DNA of 64,000 nt from Mycogone perniciosa (taxonomy: Eukaryota; Ascomycota; Sordariomycetes; Hypocreales; Hypocreaceae), in the NCBI GenBank assembly GCA_025331125.1, contig JAOALB010000014.1:337423-401422 (forward strand), written 5' to 3'. The notes beneath the pieces are model-generated. The model was not told the origin of the DNA and made no database searches. It saw nothing but the letters and a program-made list of their open reading frames with translations. Position numbers and translations under genes: made by a program. Positions 21,728-33,687 of the stretch are shown piece after piece. Position 1 is the stretch's first letter. Each line of letters begins with the position of its first letter.

Positions 21728-23977
21728 ATGGCCGCTAACACGACCTCCGGCGCTGTTGACCAGCTCGCCAACGACCTCAACAACACCTCTCTTAACGGCG
21801 GTGCCGATGGCAAGGCTCCTACTCTTGACACCACCGTTGGTGCCTCTGACGATGCCTCTGGCCCTGCCCCGAACTCCGCTGCCCCCCACCCCCAGAACTC
21901 CGCGTCGCTCTATGTTGGAGAGCTTGACCCGTCTGTCACTGAGGCTATGCTTTTCGAGCTCTTCTCCCAGATTGGCGCTGTTGCTTCGATTCGTGTCTGC
22001 CGTGATGCCGTTACTCGTCGTTCCCTTGGTTACGCCTATGTGAACTACAACTCCACGGCCGACGGCGAGAAGGCCCTGGAGGAGCTCAACTACACTCTCA
22101 TCAAGGGCCGTCCCTGCCGTATCATGTGGTCCCAGCGCGACCCCGCTCTGCGCAAGACTGGCCAGGGCAATGTGTTCATCAAGAACCTTGACGTCGCCAT
22201 TGACAACAAGGCTCTTCACGACACATTTGCCGCTTTCGGCAACATCCTGAGCTGCAAGGTTGCCCAGGACGAGAATGGAAACTCCAAGGGCTACGGCTTT
22301 GTCCACTATGAGACTGACGAGGCTGCTGCGCAGGCCATCAAGCACGTTAATGGCATGCTTCTCAACGAGAAGAAGGTCTATGTCGGCTACCACATCCCCA
22401 AGAAGGACCGCCAGAGCAAGTTCGAGGAGATGAAGGCCAACTTCACCAATGTCTATGTCAAGAACATCCACACCGATGTCACTGACGATGAGTTCCGTGA
22501 GCTGTTCGAGAAGTTCGGTGACGTGACGTCGTCCTCATTGGCTCGCGACCAGGAGGGCAAGCCTCGTGGTTTCGGATTCGTCAACTTTACCACCCACGAA
22601 GCGGCTTCTAAGGCTGTCGATGACTTGAACAACAGGGACTTCCGTGGCCAGGAGCTTTACGTCGGCCGTGCGCAGAAGAAGCACGAACGAGAGGAGGAGC
22701 TTCGCAAGTCTTACGAGGCTGCCCGCCTTGAGAAGGCCAACAAGTACCAGGGTGTCAACTTGTACATCAAGAACCTTGACGATGAGGTCGACGACGAGAA
22801 ACTCCGAACGATGTTCGCCGAATTTGGCCCCATCACCTCTGCCAAGGTCATGAGGGATAGCTCTCCTGAGGGCGACGAGGAAGTGAAGGAGAAGGAGAAG
22901 GACAAGGAAAACAAGAAAGAGGACGACAATGAGGCCGATGAGGCCGAAAATGCCGAGAAGAAGGCTGAAAAGAAGGACAAGAAGCTTGGTAAGAGCAAGG
23001 GCTTCGGTTTCGTCTGCTTCAGCAACCCAGATGATGCCACCAAGGCTGTCGCGGAGATGAACCAGCGGATGGTTAACAACAAGCCCCTGTACGTTGCGCT
23101 TGCTCAGCGCAAGGATGTTCGCAAGAGCCAGCTTGAGGCTAGTATCCAGGCTCGCAATCAATTGCGGATGCAGCAGGCCGCCGCGGCAGCTGGCATGCCG
23201 CAGCAGTACATGCAGCCTCCAGTCTTCTATGCACCTGGTCAACAGCCAGGTTTCATGCCTCAGGCTGGTGGTCGCGGCATGCCCTTCCCTCAACCTGGAA
23301 TGATTCCCAACGTTCAGGGCGGTCGTCCTGGTCAGTTCCCCGGCTACCCTCAGCAAGGAGGCCGTGGTGTTCCCCAGCAGATGCCCCCGAACGTGTATGG
23401 CCTGCCTGGCCAATTCCCCCCTCAGTTTGGCCAGCCCGGTACCCCCCAGTTCATGGCTGCCATGCAGCAGGCTCAGCAGGCTGCTCTAGCTGGTGGACGT
23501 GGCGCCCCTCAGGGCGGTCGTGGTGCCATGCCCGGCATGCCCCCTAATATGCCCGGATACCCCCCCAACAACCGACAAGGCGGCATGGGACGCGGTAACA
23601 ATGCTGCCCGCAATGGAAACTTCCCTAACCAGGGCCGTGACGCCAGTGGTAATTCCATGCTCCAGGCTCAGCTTGCTGCTGCTCAGCCCGCCCAGCAGAA
23701 GCAGATCCTTGGCGAACTGATCTTCCCCAAGATCCAGGCCATCAACTCTGAACTTGCTGGCAAGATCACTGGTATGCTTTTGGAGATGGACAACGCTGAG
23801 CTTGTTAACCTGTAAGTTTTTAAGTAACGATCCCTTGATGATTTGTACTAATAAGCTCCCAGTATCGAGGATGAGGGCGCTCTGAAAGCCAAGGTCGACG
23901 AGGCGCTGGCCGTCTATGACGAATACGTCAAGTCCCAGTCCACCGGCGAGAAGAAGGAGGAGGAGACCAAGGCTTAA
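21728..23977 (+). CDS. PAB1: Polyadenylate-binding protein, cytoplasmic and nuclear, 2 coding exons
   Basis: Binds mRNA poly(A) tails and bridges to eIF4G, supporting translation and controlling deadenylation. Exons 21728-23811 and 23863-23977 join across a 51 bp intron with a textbook TACTAATAAG branch site, giving 732 residues. Four RRMs are visible: RRM1 from about 59 (ASLYVGELDPSV), RRM2 from about 147 (NVFIKNLDVAIDN), RRM3 from about 240 (NVYVKNIHTDVTDDE) and RRM4 from about 342 (NLYIKNLDDEVDDE). RRM4 is split by a 40-odd residue Lys/Glu-rich insertion (about 378-421). A Pro/Gly/Gln/Met-rich linker with RGG-like steps follows, then the C-terminal MLLE domain (about 650-720, with KITGMLLEMDNAELVNL), which the intron interrupts. 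Codon use is strongly C/G-ending, as expected of an abundant protein. The upstream leader carries an intron and an A-rich segment. Confidence 0.97.
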
Positions 23978-25024
23978 ATGAAGCCTAGGATCGACCCCCT
24001 TGACGTCGAGATATTTTTTTTTTCCTTTGTCGTTTGAGCATTTAACCGCGGTGCGATCAGCGCATGATCACGCTGAATGACACGTGAGGTGCAATATGAT
24101 TTGCCACGTCGTGTCTATGTCTACTGCATCATGTACGGATAGACTTATTCGCTATTCTTCTCAGGAAGGGAGAACCAAAAGTTGTGGGGTCTAGGCGGGT
24201 TGTATTTTCGGAAGCGAGATGTCGCTTTATCTGGAGGGGAGGTGGGAGGTCTTCTCCTTGACAGACATAGTCCACCTGGATGGCGTTGCGGGTTGCAGGT
24301 TTTATCAAGGTTGCCTCTGGGTTATACCCATCAAAATGGCCCACGTTTTCACTGGCACAAAACGGAGGCAGGGGCTTGGTTCGGATAGGATTTTAGGACT
24401 TTCTAATAGATGACATGTTCTAAAACTGTTTTGCTCATGACGTGAACTATGTATCTATGTGTGTGATGAATGCAGCCATACATGATGTAGCACAACACAA
24501 CATAGGTATATGATTAAGAGCATTTAGGAGTTGAATATCCAGACTAATACAGAAAATACAAAACAATACTACTTACTATTGATGACATACATGAGCCTGT
24601 CCCAGTACAAACCAAAAAAGAAACCCCCCAAAAAACGCTACGATGCCTTCCACCCCCGTCAAGAAGGCCAAACAGACACCGCAACATTACTGGTAAATAC
24701 AATAAAGTAAAAATAAAGTTAAAATAAAACCAAGAAAAAAGATAACTGAGTAAATGAGAGCAAAATCCTACCCCACACCACGACCGCTATACCCAAACGC
24801 CGGACGAAGCCCAAATTCAAATGCGATAAGCATCTATATGGAGAAGAGCTTTTTTTGGTTTCCCTCCTTACCCCATGAAAATACAAGTACCCAGAAGATA
24901 TAACACCCATAGATTTGCCAAGCCCTTTCACAAATAGTAGCTATAAGTGTAAAACACAAAGAAACGAAGGTTGAACAGGTTGATGACAAGAATGAACACC
25001 CGAAAAAAAGGGGGTTACCTTGAT
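23978..25024. other. Intergenic DNA 3' of PAB1 and 3' of the membrane-protein gene
   Basis: Convergent gene ends. AT-rich 3' UTR-like sequence, including T-runs just after the PAB1 stop and long A-rich runs at 24600-24750. No gene, repeat array or RNA gene seen. Confidence 0.55.
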
Positions 25025-26936
25025 TTACAATTCACCGACCAAGTCATTGCGACCATCGTCAAGTAAGTTCCGCTGTTTATTAGGTGCGCTAGCAAAAAGG
25101 GTTTCCATGACCTTGCCCTTTTGCTGGCGGCGGATCTCAGCCAAGTGTTCCCTAACGCCAGAAAGGCCATCGATTTGGTCCTCGAGCGTCAGGATGGAGG
25201 CGTTGGCGCCGCGGACGAGAGGGGAGATGAGCCTAGTGCGAAGACCCTCGAGGGAAGTCTGAAGAGAAAGAAGCTTGCTGTGATGGTTGACGAGAACACC
25301 CTTGTTACGCACTGTCTTCTCCCTCACGTCGCGAAGCAGGATGCGGTTCTGCTCAAACTTGCGCAGCTCAGCGGCGCGAGCACCAAGAATGCGAACCCAC
25401 AAGCTGGCTAGCATATCGCTGTGCAATTCCTCTTGCGCTGACGACTCACGCGCAACAGTCCGGGCAAGGTTGAGGAAGTGCTGGTCAATGGTGTTGAAGA
25501 GGGCGTAGAGATTGACGCTGTAACGAAGCTCCTCGCGAACGCACTCCTCGAGGATGGAGAGGAACTCGTTGAAGAGCAGCTGGACCATTCGCTGCTCGCG
25601 CTGCGGGTTACTCAGCCCAAAGACGTGTGTGGTGAGAGTACCAAGCGCGGTGGGTGCGCCGGAAGCATCCTCGAGAATATGGGCCTCGGAGAGCATGTTG
25701 TGGATGTTATCGTAGGCGGAGGAAAGGGATGAGGGTGGAGGTGCGTTTTGGAGGCGGTTGAGGTGCATCTTGGCCCAGTCCATGACATTGAGAATGCTGC
25801 GTGCAACGAAGCGCAAGCTATGTTAACTGATGTTTGCTCTTCTGGAACACCAGATAAGGGGGTGGGAGAAAAGCGGACAGATTGAGGGAGAGAGGCACTT
25901 ACCCGTCAATATCACCATCAACGACGGCAAAGAACTTTGTCATTTCAGTAGCGAGCGACTTCATGGCAGTGCTGAGGGCATCCAAATCGGCGACGATAAG
26001 TGCGGCATCGCGCATCCCACTGGTTCGTACACTCTCACCCAAATCCCAGACGGCGACACTGGTTGCCTGCAAGTCGTGTACCTGCGTGACGGCATGTTCC
26101 GAATAGTAGATTAGGGGCTCGAATGAGCGTGCGATGCCAGCGACCTTGACGAGATCGCCGACGGGCCGAGGAGCAGGCTCCTGGAGCAGTGTCTTGACTG
26201 TAGAAACGCTGAAGATGGCAATAAACAGGCTGAATATTGTTGACGTCCACGTGGCGGTGACTGCTGCATAACGCTTGCGTATGAATGAGATGGCAGATTC
26301 GATTGGTTCTGTGCGCTGTTGAACTTCGGCGCGAACGGCGAAGCGGATGTCTGTATACGAAGCAATTGATTAGACTTCCCATCAGGCAGTGAGGTGATGA
26401 AGGAGGCATGGGTGAAAGGGAAAGGGAGAGGTAAGCGATTTACAATTGTCTGGTGGCGGCGACTCTAATGGTGTCTTTGCGAAAGCTGCTGGACTCGGCG
26501 CTTCGATGCGCAACGTCCTATCCTCATTCCGTGTCGGACTCCTGCTCTTTTCTTTGTCTGGACTCAGGCTCCCCTGAGGAAGGCGCGTGCGGATAGCCCT
26601 CTCTAGGATATCGTTCGGATCATCATCATCATCATCGCAGTCGTCATCGTCGTCGCTGAATCCGTTGTTTCGCATGTGCAGTCGCATGGGCGGTATCGCC
26701 CCGAGGGAATCATGCGGGCCCCTCCAGAAGCCGCTGCTCCGGTCGCCGTTGCCGAGTCTCCGCCACGCTGGTGGAGAATAACCACCGTTTGAGACGACGT
26801 CCAGATCCTCCGGAAGGCTGCTTTCCTCCGTTGCCGGCTCGCTGGGGAGAGCGGAAGAGTGGCGCAGAGACAGCGGGCTCGCTGGAGTCTCGAACTCCTG
26901 TAAGGAGCCGTCGAGGCCGTCGAGGGGATCGGCCAT
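25025..26936 (-). CDS. Unrecognised single-pass membrane protein with coiled-coil C-terminal half, 3 exons
   Basis: I do not recognise a named family. Exons 26936-26444, 26350-25903 and 25817-25025, joined over GT-AG introns of 93 and 85 bp, give 577 residues. Residues 1-164 are acidic and low-complexity, with an Asp run (FSDDDDDCDDDDDDPND). A transmembrane helix is at about 200-219 (TSTIFSLFIAIFSVSTVKTL), preceded by a basic patch (FIRKRYAAV). The rest is helical: an ILNVMDWAKMHLNRL stretch after intron 2, then a long Leu/Glu/Arg-rich region likely to form coiled coils. Exon joins keep frame and remove all stops, so the gene is well supported although the function is not. The start at MADPLDGLDG is uncertain, because an overlapping same-strand frame upstream (27288-26710) is also open. 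An endomembrane or nuclear-envelope location is possible but unproven. Confidence 0.75.
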
Positions 26937-28878
26937 GGCGTGAGCTGTCGTCGTCTCTGTCTTTGTCCTTGTCTTTGTGATGGCGGTCTTTGTGGGAGCG
27001 ATCCTTTCGAGAGTCCTTGTCCTTGCGACAGACGACGAGCGCCTGTTCCGTTGATGGGAGCGCCGGCAGCGGTTTCTCGCCGGGGTTTGCGCCGCGCAGT
27101 CGAAGAGGGTTTGCGACAGGGAATATGCGAGGCCGGGGTAGTCGAGGAAGACTGAACGATGGCCACGGCAGGTAGAGAGATACGAAGAAGAAGAACACAG
27201 CGACACAGGCAAGGAAAGTAGGGGGCGTGACAGTGATGCTGATCAGTGAGACGTTGTTGTTCACCGTCACCAGTGAATTGAAAGGCATGGGGAGAGACAA
27301 AAGCGGACGCCAAGGTCCAGAAAGCAACAGGCTAAAGGGCACGGAGCGCTCCGTAGGATGGAGGTGCGCCGGCAATAGTAGTGCTACTACGACCAGAGTG
27401 ACGGACGGAGCAGTCAGTCAGTCAGTCAGTCAGCCAGCCCTTGGGTCTCGCCCGAGTATGTAGACCCCCCCGGCCGGCAGTGTGGAAGGTTGGCAGGCGG
27501 GCAGACGATTCGTTCAACCTGCAAGGAGCCCAGAGCTTTGGCAATAGGCGGGTGGGCAGGCAGGCGGGCGCGCACAGAAGCAAAGAGCGGCGGTGGCGAT
27601 AATGGTAGATGGTAGCCGTGGAAACGGTCACTCGATGCTCGATTCGGGAACGATGCTGCCTGCGTCTTCTTCTGTCGCTTGCGGTCTGTGCAAATGCGAC
27701 GTTTCTTCTTTACCCAACAGTCCTGACCAGTTCTCTGCCCTTCAAGCGTGGGGAGGGGATCCATCTGACGGGCCTGGCCGTGGCCACTCGCCTCTCTTCG
27801 CGTCGCTGCCACTTGCTGCAAGTCGCTGGGTCTAGGGGGGAATTCGAGAGGTTGGGAAGCCCTCGTGGCACAGCATCAATGCAGCTGTCGTGACCAATCA
27901 TTGGTGCCGCTCACACATCCATCAGCCGTTTCAAAGGGGGCCAAGTGCCAGCCCCCCCCCTCCCCTCCCTCTTTTGCCTTCTCCATGCTGTTTGAGCCTC
28001 TCTCCCTTTCTCCCCCTTCTGGATTGCCCCTCCTCCCCCCACTTAATCCGAGAGCGTCGCCACCGCCATTCGGATCGCTGCCGGACTGTGAAAAATTAGG
28101 AAAAGCAAGGGCGTCGACAAGGCGCCATGAACCCTCGGCGTGTCTGCACTGTCGAGGGGTTGCTTGCTTGCCTGTTGCTGGTTGGTGGTGGTTTGTTTTG
28201 TTTCGTGCTGGGACTGGCTGGCCATTCAAGTGCCGCCGTTATCTTATCACCCCGCAATTAGTGGGCTTTTTGACGCGGGACATTTACGCTTGTATGTACG
28301 AAGTATTATGTACTCTGTACTTCGCCCCGCGCCAATGTTGTCATCTGGCCAAAGACGACGAGCAAATCGTTTCGTATCAGAACCTTAGCTTTTCGAGAAT
28401 CATAACAAACGTATCAACGCGAAGTGCAACCACTGTAAATCCCGCATGATAAACATCTTACGTACTGATTTAAAGGCTGATGGCATAACATGGCATGATG
28501 AACCGATTCAAATCAAAACAGCCGCCTGTTGTCATCATTTGATTTTCATCGCTATTTCGCTACTCCTACCATGATTGCTCTTATGCGATAATGAAAACAC
28601 AAACGAATAGAGTGCAAGCCAGACAACGAGCGATGATGAGTGAGCAGGGGTTTCCAAGTCTCACGCCTCGGCTCCGACCACGCCGATACGACCTTTGCTG
28701 GTCAGGCTTTACAGTAGCTTGCGCTTGTTCCTCATGCCTGCTGACCTAACTTTCCACGCTGGTCCTATTCGTCAAGCCCCTTGAGCTAAAAGACAGACAG
28801 ACAGACAGGCATACTCCCTTCCTCCCTAGCTGTGCGCCCGTAGTCTGTGTCAAGCGGCGATTCTGGGAATGTCTACTA
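26937..28878. other. GC-rich promoter region and intergenic DNA
   Basis: About 1.9 kb upstream of the membrane-protein gene and downstream of the stress-protein gene. All three minus-strand frames are open for several hundred bases at 26.7-27.3 kb because of GC-rich, stop-poor composition. A (CAGT)n run is at 27411-27433 and a (GACA)n run near 28793-28808. Motif copies occur at 28297-28325. No separate gene is supportable. Confidence 0.5.
27411..27433. repeat. (CAGT)n microsatellite
   Basis: Nearly six copies of CAGT in tandem in a GC-rich intergenic stretch, followed by CAGCC repeats. Simple sequence with no visible coding role. Confidence 0.9.
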
Positions 28879-31185
28879 CTAGTCGATGATGGCATTTGCC
28901 AGACTTCTCGCCGATGGGTTGCTCAGATTGTTCACTTGCCGCACTGGCGTCCGTTTGTACTTGCTCTGCTTTCGTAGCCGCTTCCGCGCTACCATGACCG
29001 GCACAGAACTCTTTGTAACCAAGTAGTTTGAAAATGACCCCAGAATGACTCTGTTCTCCTTGTGTTAGAACTCATACAATCTTCACTCCGCTTACAATTG
29101 GGCAGGAAACGTACCCCTTGAGCGCACTGCGCCCCCTGCTTCCTATCACAACCAACGTCGGGTTGACCAGATCAATCACCTCCGTCACCAAATGTCTAGG
29201 GTTCTTGCAATGAAGCACTTCCACAATCACTCGCACCTGTAGCCTCGTCTTCCTCAGTAGACGTAGCACTTTGTCTGTAATGAATTGGACAGCCTGGTGT
29301 CGTTCCTGCGCAGCCTTGTGGCGGTCGCCACGATGCAACGGCGCAGGGGAACTGCCCGGTGTGCCGGTCGAGTCGCCCCGTCGGTTGAACGCAGAGCTTC
29401 GCTTGAATTCGGTCACTGGAGTCACCTGTGCCGGGGCTGTCTTGGTGTTGGTCACCGAGTTGATTGCCGCTGCTTGCTCCTTTATCGCTTTCGAGTCATC
29501 CTGCACCAGACCTCCTTCGCCAGTCGTTATGCCCGTCTCTTCATCTACGCAATAGATTGCGATCAGCGTGTCGCCGTCCCGAAGTACAGTTCCAATGGCC
29601 CACTCAAGCGCATGAGTGGACTCGTCACTGAGATCTGTTGCTACAAGGTACTTTCGTAGCCTATGGTGCTCTTCCTCGGCCGCCTGGACAATCTTGTTAT
29701 ATTCTCCACGGTAGATAATGCGAATGGCACGATGCGACTCTGGTGTCTCGAGAATGTTGGTCATGGCAAAGGATAGCTTCTGAGCTCTCTTGATATCATC
29801 CATATCGGCCTCCTCATCAGAATCCATAACTGATGGAGTTGCTGAGGTCGGGCATTGGTCATAGCTGGTGGCAGGATGGACGCCCCTGGAGGCCTTGGAA
29901 CCCTTGACGGTGTCGCCTGAAGAGTTTGTAATTTTGATCTCCGGATCCGGAATTAGGGAGCGATATTGATATTGGGGCTGTTGTGACGCCACTTGTGAGC
30001 CTGCTTCAACGTCAGTAATCTTTGAACGTATGCATATCCCAAACCCCCAAGCCCGAGGGCCTACGTACGTTCTTCCTCAGCAGCCGCGAGCAAACTCAAC
30101 GTCTTCCGCTGCGCCTTTTCAGTTGCACCTTTCTGTCCATTTTCAAAACCACTGCCATGCACTAATGACCGAGGAGATTTCTTACGGCCCCGGTCCTCGT
30201 CGTCCGACGTTTCGGGGTCATCTTCTTCACTCGAATCAAGGTGTTCGCCATCCGGTCCGAGGTAATCCTTGACTAATCTCCCCTCTCCGGCTTCTTCTGA
30301 GCGTTTTCGTATTGGCAGCTGCGCCAAGCTTCCACTAGAAAAGGCGAGATTTGCATCTGACAGTCGGCGATAAGCGTTGTTGATGTCCAGAACTTGGCCA
30401 TCGTCGAGCATTGTTGTGTTTGGTCCAAGACGCGGCAAAAACGTGGCTGGAGACCTAGATCTACTATCCCAGCGACGATCCTGGGGAGACTTGGACTTGC
30501 TATTAAGAAGACGACCGCCAGTAAAGGGCTGTCGGCCACGATCCAAGGGAAGCTGCAAGCCGCTCAGATCGGCATTTCTGAGAGCATCTCCCAGAGATGC
30601 ACTTGTATCTCTCTTGTTACTTTTTGACGAAGACCATTTCGTCGATTGTGGACCAGAACTGTGTGGAAGGATGCCTGAGAATTGGTACCCGGCGAGTGGA
30701 TCATTGCGCGTGCTCAACAGGCGAGGGCCAAATTCAACAGACTTCAAACCGGCATCAGATTTGCTCCGCGGGTGCGGCGCTGTTCTTGAAGCCTGGTGCT
30801 TAAACGAAGGGTCACCAGTGATGAGAGGCGAGCTCGGGGTTGAACTCCGACCAGGTTGCTTGGGAGTGTCAATGGGGGGACCATCGATGTCAAGCATGCT
30901 CCTGACGGGCTGTTGCCGGGGCGCTGGGCCGTCGACGTCTAGCATACTCCTCACAGGGCCCTGAGTCGTCGGGCTAGGCCTGTTGGACGAGCTACCGCCT
31001 GTATCCTCCTCGGGAATGTCTAGCATGCTTCGGACGGGGGAACGCGGCGCATAGGGCGAGGCGGACCGTATCCTATCAGGCGAGGTGGGGAGCTGATTCT
31101 TCCTTTCAAGCAGCGCTAGCACCTCCTGCCTTTCCATGTCCAGCATGGCATCGATGCTCATCGGGCGCATCTTGTTGTGTGACAT
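28879..31185 (-). CDS. Universal stress protein (UspA) domain protein, 3 exons
   Basis: Predicted 724-residue cytosolic protein with a C-terminal USP domain, an ATP-binding alpha/beta fold. Exons 31185-30069, 30000-29115 and 29050-28879 join over GT-AG introns of 68 and 64 bp. The USP core begins RKYLVATDLSDESTHALEWA. It ends with VVIGSRGRSALKGVILGSFSNYL, which contains the G-2X-G-9X-G-S nucleotide motif; intron 2 falls inside this motif, so the last exon completes it (VPVMVARKRLRKQ follows). The N-terminal 370 residues are Ser/Pro-rich and disordered-looking, starting MSHNKMRPMSIDAMLDMERQ. They contain three copies of PVRSMLD(I/V) at roughly residues 50, 77 and 93. This long-tail USP architecture is known in ascomycetes but its role is unclear. 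The splice choices are supported by the restored motif. Confidence 0.9.
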
Positions 31186-32518
31186 TGTGCCGGCGTTGTG
31201 TGGGCAGGCGGAGAATCCAGTCGGAGATGGACAGTGGCCGGGGATTTTTTATATAACGAGGTAGTTGCAGATGGGAAGCCCCTTGTCTTGACTCGGTGGA
31301 CTCTATTGTGATGGCCGTGATTGATGAATACTGTTATAGATGTAGTTCTTGGGGAGTATGGATGTGGGAGGCTGCCGCAAGGTCTAGCGGGGGAGCTTTC
31401 GATGGAGTCGACGATGTGCCGATTGAGATGATGGCCAGAAGGGCATTGCGCATGAGCAGGATGATCGCAGGTGAGTCGTGCCCAATGCCTTCAAATCATG
31501 GCAGTAGGCGAGGCGAGGCGAGGGAGGAGGGAAAGGGCGATGACGATGACGATGTTTGGGACGAGAGTGGCGCGGTTTGTCTGCAGTGAGAAAACGGGAG
31601 CAATCTTGGTTTGACGTTTGATGACGGTGGGCCGCTTGCTGCAGGTGCCGTAGCGATATCCGGACCTTGTTCGTTGAGGCCGTCTGTTTGGTTTAAGGTG
31701 CAGAAGAATATGTATGTACGGAGTCTGAAAGTATGGAGTAGGTAGGGTTCAAGATGGGGGGAGCAGCCCGGTTGTTGTGGGGGGCTGGGCTGGGTGAAGT
31801 GAGTGGAGAGGAGGGGTTCGCACAGGCCACGCCACCCACTGGGGCCACTGAAGCCACCTAACACTCAGGCCTAGACTGCTCACTATTACTTGCCTGTCCA
31901 GTGCTGTGCTCCAGCACCTCAGCAGCAGGATGGATACCCCCGAATGCCCGAGTGCCAACGCACGATGCAGAGACCCCTTGGATTGCATCACGGCTGCCGT
32001 AATGCAACATGCGGATGTGGCTATTGCCTCAGCTTCGCCACTGCCAGCGAAAACCACCCCAAAAACACAGCCCTGTGGCGGTACCTCCGCAAAGCTTCCT
32101 AGTGATGCACCACTCGTTGACCGTAAACTCTTTTAACCTTAAATCCAGAGCTGCTGGATCTACCCGAATCGGCCGGCCATTCCAGGGAGTGGTGCAGACA
32201 GAGAAAGCCACTCGGCCTACGGAGTACTGTCACATGCCTAGTAATATCTAGCACCTGTTTCGTACGGCCAAAAGGGGTTGACGAGACCCAGTTGCACCAT
32301 GGCATGGTCTCCTGGCTATCGCTCGATATGGTAAAAGTCGAATGATGTGGGAGCTCCGGATCCAATTGTGGAAGCTCCGGATCTTGTAATTGAGGTCTTT
32401 TTTTAACACCTCATTCCATCGCTGCTCGGATGACCGTGTAACATACTCCGTACCATGGTTTTCATCGTTGGCGTAATACGGCAGTTCTAATATACAACAA
32501 GATAATGTCTCATATACG
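31186..32518. other. Intergenic DNA between stress-protein and uS7m genes
   Basis: 1.3 kb containing the stress-protein promoter (a TTTTTTATATAA element near 31246, about 60 bp upstream of the ATG) and the 3' side of the uS7m gene. Motif copies lie near 31716, 32219 (CTACGGAGTACTG) and 32443. Open frames are short and overlapping. No gene seen. Confidence 0.5.
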
Positions 32519-33687
32519 TCATTTCTTCTTCTTGACCTTTAGCTTCTTGGAGTCAACGTTGGCTCGAGCCGCTGTGCCAAGCTTATGCACCAGTTTCCGC
32601 TTCTCCCAGACACTAGACCGCCCTTCTACCACCGCGATAATCTCCTCGGCTATCCGGTGGGCGAATTGCGCCCGTCCACTTCCCTTTGATGGCTTCTTAT
32701 TGATCACATCCAGGATCCACTGAAAGGCCATCCTTCGGCGCTGTCTGACGGCCAAGGGCACGGGCAACTCAAGCGCTCGACCACCACCTCCTGCACCCGC
32801 GATATTCCTGGCCTTGAGGAGTGGCGCAACCGAGTCAATGGCAACTGTTATGTAAAGGACGGGATTTAGAGGAAGATGCGAAGCTGGTGGAGTGCCTGGC
32901 AAGAGCGGAAACTTGGGGCTGTAGATCGGCGCGGGTGCGGTACGTAGGAAGTTCATGACCAAGGCCACATTCTAGATATCATGTGTCAGTACCTACTATG
33001 TGCAGTGTAGTCGTAGGCCAACTGTTACGTACTCTTTGCGCAGCACTGAGCTTTCCGTCTCGCATGAGAAGTCTGGTGATCTGCTCCAACACCGGATGAT
33101 ATCTCTTCTTCAGGTTGAAGCCCTCCGGATATGGCTTCTTCGGGAGGCCGAACTTGTGGCCGGGGGTTTGCAGCTCGCCTCCTCCAGGAACTAATGATTG
33201 CGATTCCTCGGCCGCCTCCGACCTCGCTAGAACAGCTTCCGCCTCTCCTGGGGGCGGAATGACACCTTCGCGGTACAGAGCCTCCTCCTGGGCGGCTGTC
33301 AAGCCACCCTCTCGTTCGCTCGTCACGGGTCGGCCGCCATATAATATCTGTTCTAGAGCCGCATCGTCCAACGTCTCGATGTGCGATTCTTGAGATAGAA
33401 CACCAGTCTGTTCCCCGGTTGGTGAGCAATGGCATTCAAGTTGGAAGAAAAGGTTTGTCGCCTACTTCCTCAGCCCCATTCTGAGCCAATTTCTCCGCAG
33501 ACTTCTCAGCTACATCGATATCTTGTGATTCGCCTGCAGGTCTTGAGGGTTTGCTACTCGCATCATCGGCGTACCGGCGAACCGTTGTCGATGTGGCATG
33601 TCGAAAGGGCTCAGTCCGGAGGTGGGCGGGCCGTGGTCGGATGGCGAGAGCTCTACATGCCCCCCAGATCCTTAATCTTGGAGACAT
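32519..33687 (-). CDS. Mitochondrial small-subunit ribosomal protein uS7m, 3 exons
   Basis: Ribosomal protein S7 nucleates the head of the small ribosomal subunit by binding 12S/16S-type rRNA. Exons 33687-33466, 33407-33033 and 32971-32519, with GT-AG introns of 58 and 61 bp, give 349 residues. The first 50 residues are Arg/Ala-rich with few acids (MSPRLRIWGACRALAIRPRP), a mitochondrial presequence. A fungal-type acidic extension follows (about 60-145). The S7 core starts near RYHPVLEQITRLLMRDGKLS. It continues with AAQRNVALVMNFLRT at the second junction, VAIDSVAPLLKARNI, RQRRRMAFQWILD and the closing HRIAEEIIAVVEGRSSVWEKR. The tail is Lys-rich. The ATG at 33687 is chosen because only a TTG lies upstream in frame. 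Confidence 0.92.

Noticed and set aside
21671..23413. Long antisense ORFs (266 and 292 codons) opposite PAB1
   Set aside because: They mirror the strong codon bias of PAB1, are Leu/Val/Gly-rich without domains, and have no separate promoter or splice evidence.
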